Source of the DNA: RHLJ01 sp963974345
GTDB taxonomy: Bacteria; Bacteroidota; Rhodothermia; Balneolales; Balneolaceae
Direction: 5' to 3'
DNA length: 64,000 bases
Assembly: GCA_963974345.1 (NCBI GenBank)
Contig: CAXBBW010000003.1
Coordinates: forward strand, 299,222 to 363,221
Positions 62,271 through 64,000 of this stretch are shown in pieces. Position 1 is the first letter of the stretch, and each line of letters starts with the position of its first letter. A model generated the notes under the pieces. It saw only the letters and a program-made list of their open reading frames with translations, was not told the DNA's origin and searched no databases. The translations under genes and the position numbers were made by a program.

Positions 62271-63659
62271 ATGGGTTCAGACAAAAAGAATAAAAGTGAT
62301 AAGAAGCGAATAACAAAAACAAGAGAAGAGAATATCCACCTTGTTCGAGTATCTAAATTATACAGGTATTTAATAGATAATAATGCCCGTATAGAAGTTG
62401 AAATAGAAGATCAAGGAGTTAAAAGAAAAGTTCTTTATACAAATAAGCAAAGAGATGGAAATGATAGTATTACTGATCTATTTTCGGACGGAATGGGAAT
62501 TTCGAATAATAAAGTCCGTGATTACACTCGAAGAAGAATATCCATCACTGATAAGCATTCTTTTTTAGATAATGTTCCAAAAATTGGCCGATTAATAACC
62601 GCTATAACTCCATATTTAGATATAGATGATGATATTGATAATACAAAGAATGTACTGTTCGAAGAAGGTTTTTTTGGGCTTAAAGATATAAAACGTATCC
62701 CGATTATGGATATGGTTGGTGCAATCTCAGATTTTGAGAAAGTTGACCCAAATACAGGAAAATTAAATTTAAAGCCTTATCAAGATTTAATGGGAATAAC
62801 TCTTATAGATGGGAAGCCTTTTATTGAAAAGTATAGAAATAACATACTATCATTAGTTGAGACGGGGGTTGAACTAATGGGAGAGGATGAATCAATTCTA
62901 CTTGAATTAGAGCAACTTCCAATTTCAGGAATCTTAAAAAAGCTTGTAAATGAATCGAATGATGCATTCAGTTACTTAGCAATTGAAAGAAAGAAACTAT
63001 ATCCGATGCTCATAGAATTTATGAGTTTTTATTCAGAAGCTTTCAAAAAAATTACATCCGATCAAATTATTCCATTTTATTCAAATTTTGATTTACCAAC
63101 AAGGTCGCACACTTTCTCAGAAAGTTCAAAAGGTCATGATTTATTAAAAATTCTAACCCAAGAAAGGATTACAAAAAAAGATAGGAGAATGCTTTTTGAA
63201 CATAGGTTTGGAGTTGTTTGGGAACTATCAAAAGAGGGTATTTCATTCCTTGATCTTAAAAACTACTTCAAAGCGTTGGTTTTATTCGTTGAACAAGAAA
63301 GGTTGTCAATCGAAATATTTTTGCAGCAAAGTTCAATTTACATAACTAAAAGAATGAAATTTGTCATTTATAGTTCTAACTCAATTAGAGACTCCGTTAA
63401 CAGACAGCAGCATAACGTAGATTTAGATACTCTTACAAATATATTGATTGATTATCAATTTAAACGAGGAGTTTCAAAAGCATTTGAATTTTATGAGGGT
63501 AATATCCTAACTGAAGATTTAGAGAAGTTTCCCGAACCTACAATTGCGATTGATAGAATTAATAAAGTGGAACTAAGGACGAAGATTTTTAAAGAGTCTA
63601 GAAATTATATTATAAACCGATTGAAAAAAGATTTGAATTATAATTACGAAACTTTATGA
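62271..63659 (+). CDS. Uncharacterised 462-residue protein
   Basis: I do not recognise this protein. It is soluble, with a Lys-rich N-terminus (MGSDKKNKSDKKRITKTREE), acidic centre (YLDIDDDIDNTKNVLFEEG) and helical C-terminal half (IRDSVNRQQHNVDLDTLTNI; FKESRNYIINRLKKDLNY). There is no signal peptide, membrane segment, or nuclease or ATPase motif. A TTG at 62265 could add two residues; ATG 62271 is preferred. The gene stands alone beyond tRNA-Leu, followed by a perfect 11-bp hairpin and a MerR/excisionase-like gene, so it may be part of an accessory element. Confidence 0.6.
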   Translation: MGSDKKNKSDKKRITKTREENIHLVRVSKLYRYLIDNNARIEVEIEDQGVKRKVLYTNKQRDGNDSITDLFSDGMGISNNKVRDYTRRRISITDKHSFLDNVPKIGRLITAITPYLDIDDDIDNTKNVLFEEGFFGLKDIKRIPIMDMVGAISDFEKVDPNTGKLNLKPYQDLMGITLIDGKPFIEKYRNNILSLVETGVELMGEDESILLELEQLPISGILKKLVNESNDAFSYLAIERKKLYPMLIEFMSFYSEAFKKITSDQIIPFYSNFDLPTRSHTFSESSKGHDLLKILTQERITKKDRRMLFEHRFGVVWELSKEGISFLDLKNYFKALVLFVEQERLSIEIFLQQSSIYITKRMKFVIYSSNSIRDSVNRQQHNVDLDTLTNILIDYQFKRGVSKAFEFYEGNILTEDLEKFPEPTIAIDRINKVELRTKIFKESRNYIINRLKKDLNYNYETL

Positions 63660-63664
63660 ATGAC

Positions 63665-63701
63665 AGTTTTGGATAGGTCGAAATTTCTCTTATCCAAAAC
63701 T
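63665..63701. terminator. Hairpin after the uncharacterised gene
   Basis: AGTTTTGGATA (63665-63675) and TATCCAAAACT (63691-63701) are perfect 11-bp arms around a 15-base loop, 6 bases after the stop at 63659. It has no T tract, so its use as terminator is uncertain. Confidence 0.5.
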
Positions 63702-63721
63702 ATAAATGAAATCTTTCAGAG

Positions 63722-63776
63722 TTTAATTGCAGTGATCGTCACAGAAGTGTGAAGATTGCGTTTAACCGCAATTAAA
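63722..63776. promoter_or_regulatory. Nested inverted repeats upstream of the MerR-like gene
   Basis: TTTAATTGC (63722-63730) pairs with GCAATTAAA (63768-63776). Inside, ATTGCG (63755-63760) pairs with CGCAAT (63767-63772), and TCACA-4-TGTGA adds a third dyad. The set ends 10 bases before the ATG at 63787. Overlapping dyads are what an autoregulatory operator or a recombination site would show. Confidence 0.4.
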
Positions 63777-63786
63777 TTCAATAAAA

Positions 63787-64000
63787 ATGCATATCCAACA
63801 TTACTTAACTACAGGAGAAGCAGCCCAGCTTCTTACGGAGCAATTAAAACAGCAAGTTTCCTACTACGATTTAGATAATTTATTACGGTCTGGAGCAATC
63901 CCTGATCCGGATAAAATTGGAGGAAGGAGAGTTTGGTCACCTCAGGATATACAACGTGCTGCTAAAGCAATCAGGATCAGGAGAGCAAAACGACCGATGC
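63787..64000 (+). CDS. MerR/excisionase-like DNA-binding protein, partial (right edge)
   Basis: 71 codons are visible before the window ends: MHIQHYLTTGEAAQLLTEQL, then KQQVSYYDLDNLLRSGAIPD and IGGRRVWSPQDIQRAAKAIR. The order T-G-E-A-A, a turn, L-R-x-G-x-I-P and R-R-x-W is the winged-helix of MerR and of plasmid or phage excisionases. The C-terminal part is outside the window. The codons include more CGG, CCG and CGT than the chromosomal neighbours. Confidence 0.75.
   Translation, partial: MHIQHYLTTGEAAQLLTEQLKQQVSYYDLDNLLRSGAIPDPDKIGGRRVWSPQDIQRAAKAIRIRRAKRPM

Noticed and set aside
1..64000. CRISPR arrays, rRNA genes, complete insertion sequences
   Set aside because: No regularly spaced direct repeats, rRNA-like segments or transposase-like proteins were seen anywhere in the window.

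Overview
The window is about 64 kb of AT-rich bacterial chromosome (around 37-38 % GC by eye). It looks like an aerobic, probably marine member of the Bacteroidota/Balneolota (FCB) group. The support is the mix of families: TPR-containing HisKA_3 kinases, Reg_prop beta-propellers, TolB-propeller amidohydrolases, outer-membrane barrels ending in Phe, class II DAHP synthase, a FadN-type beta-oxidation protein, and AraC or LuxR regulators fused to membrane segments. The phylum is an inference. No rRNA, CRISPR array, intact transposase or plasmid origin was seen.

Layout. 1-7.9 kb (minus strand): a propeller sensor protein running off the left edge, a TPR histidine kinase, uvrA, and a response regulator fused to an adenylate cyclase. 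A decayed second copy of the uvrA 3' end lies between the propeller and kinase genes. 8-16.7 kb (mostly plus): class II DAHP synthase, then proteostasis genes (Hsp20 with a sigma-54-like promoter, HtrA/DegP protease, ClpB), interrupted by a zinc-ribbon-like protein, an outer-membrane protein and a 42-bp perfect palindrome. 16.9-24.7 kb: M3 peptidase lipoprotein, GH5 glycosidase lipoprotein, GNAT acetyltransferase, and a 1094-residue propeller-amidohydrolase. 24.7-32.6 kb (minus): a small membrane protein, a tightly packed run of small proteins (SRPBCC, two VOC proteins, DUF1801-like, two secreted proteins), an AraC regulator, membrane proteins, a membrane-tethered LuxR-type regulator, an M29 aminopeptidase and an orphan ABC ATPase. 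32.7-42.7 kb (plus): an acidic unknown protein with an acyl-CoA carboxylase beta subunit, then acyl-CoA synthetase, FadN, thiolase and a dienoyl-CoA-reductase-like SDR: a fatty-acid activation and beta-oxidation operon with a convergent thioesterase. 42.7-44.6 kb (minus): small membrane proteins including a PspC-domain protein, and a Gfo/Idh/MocA-like protein. 44.6-50 kb (plus): an FeS (6-4)-type photolyase, an outer-membrane barrel, a class II CPD photolyase and RarA, forming a DNA repair block, followed by a candidate structured RNA. 50.3-53.8 kb: flavin reductase, an OmpR-type two-component pair and a CheY-like protein. 54-60 kb: a hexuronate block with a TolB-like protein, a GPH-family symporter carrying an unusual extra domain, an isomerase pseudogene, an SDR mannonate oxidoreductase and UxuA. 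60-64 kb: an AraC-type membrane regulator, a DUF998 protein, tRNA-Leu(UAA), then an unrecognised 460-residue protein and a MerR/excisionase-like gene running off the right edge, which may be the start of an accessory island.

How the genes work together. UvrA, two photolyases and RarA suggest strong selection for repair of UV damage. Hsp20, HtrA and ClpB handle protein stress. The FadN block oxidises fatty acids, and the symporter, SDR and UxuA import hexuronate and convert it towards 2-keto-3-deoxygluconate. All functional calls rest on motif recognition by eye; no database search was run.
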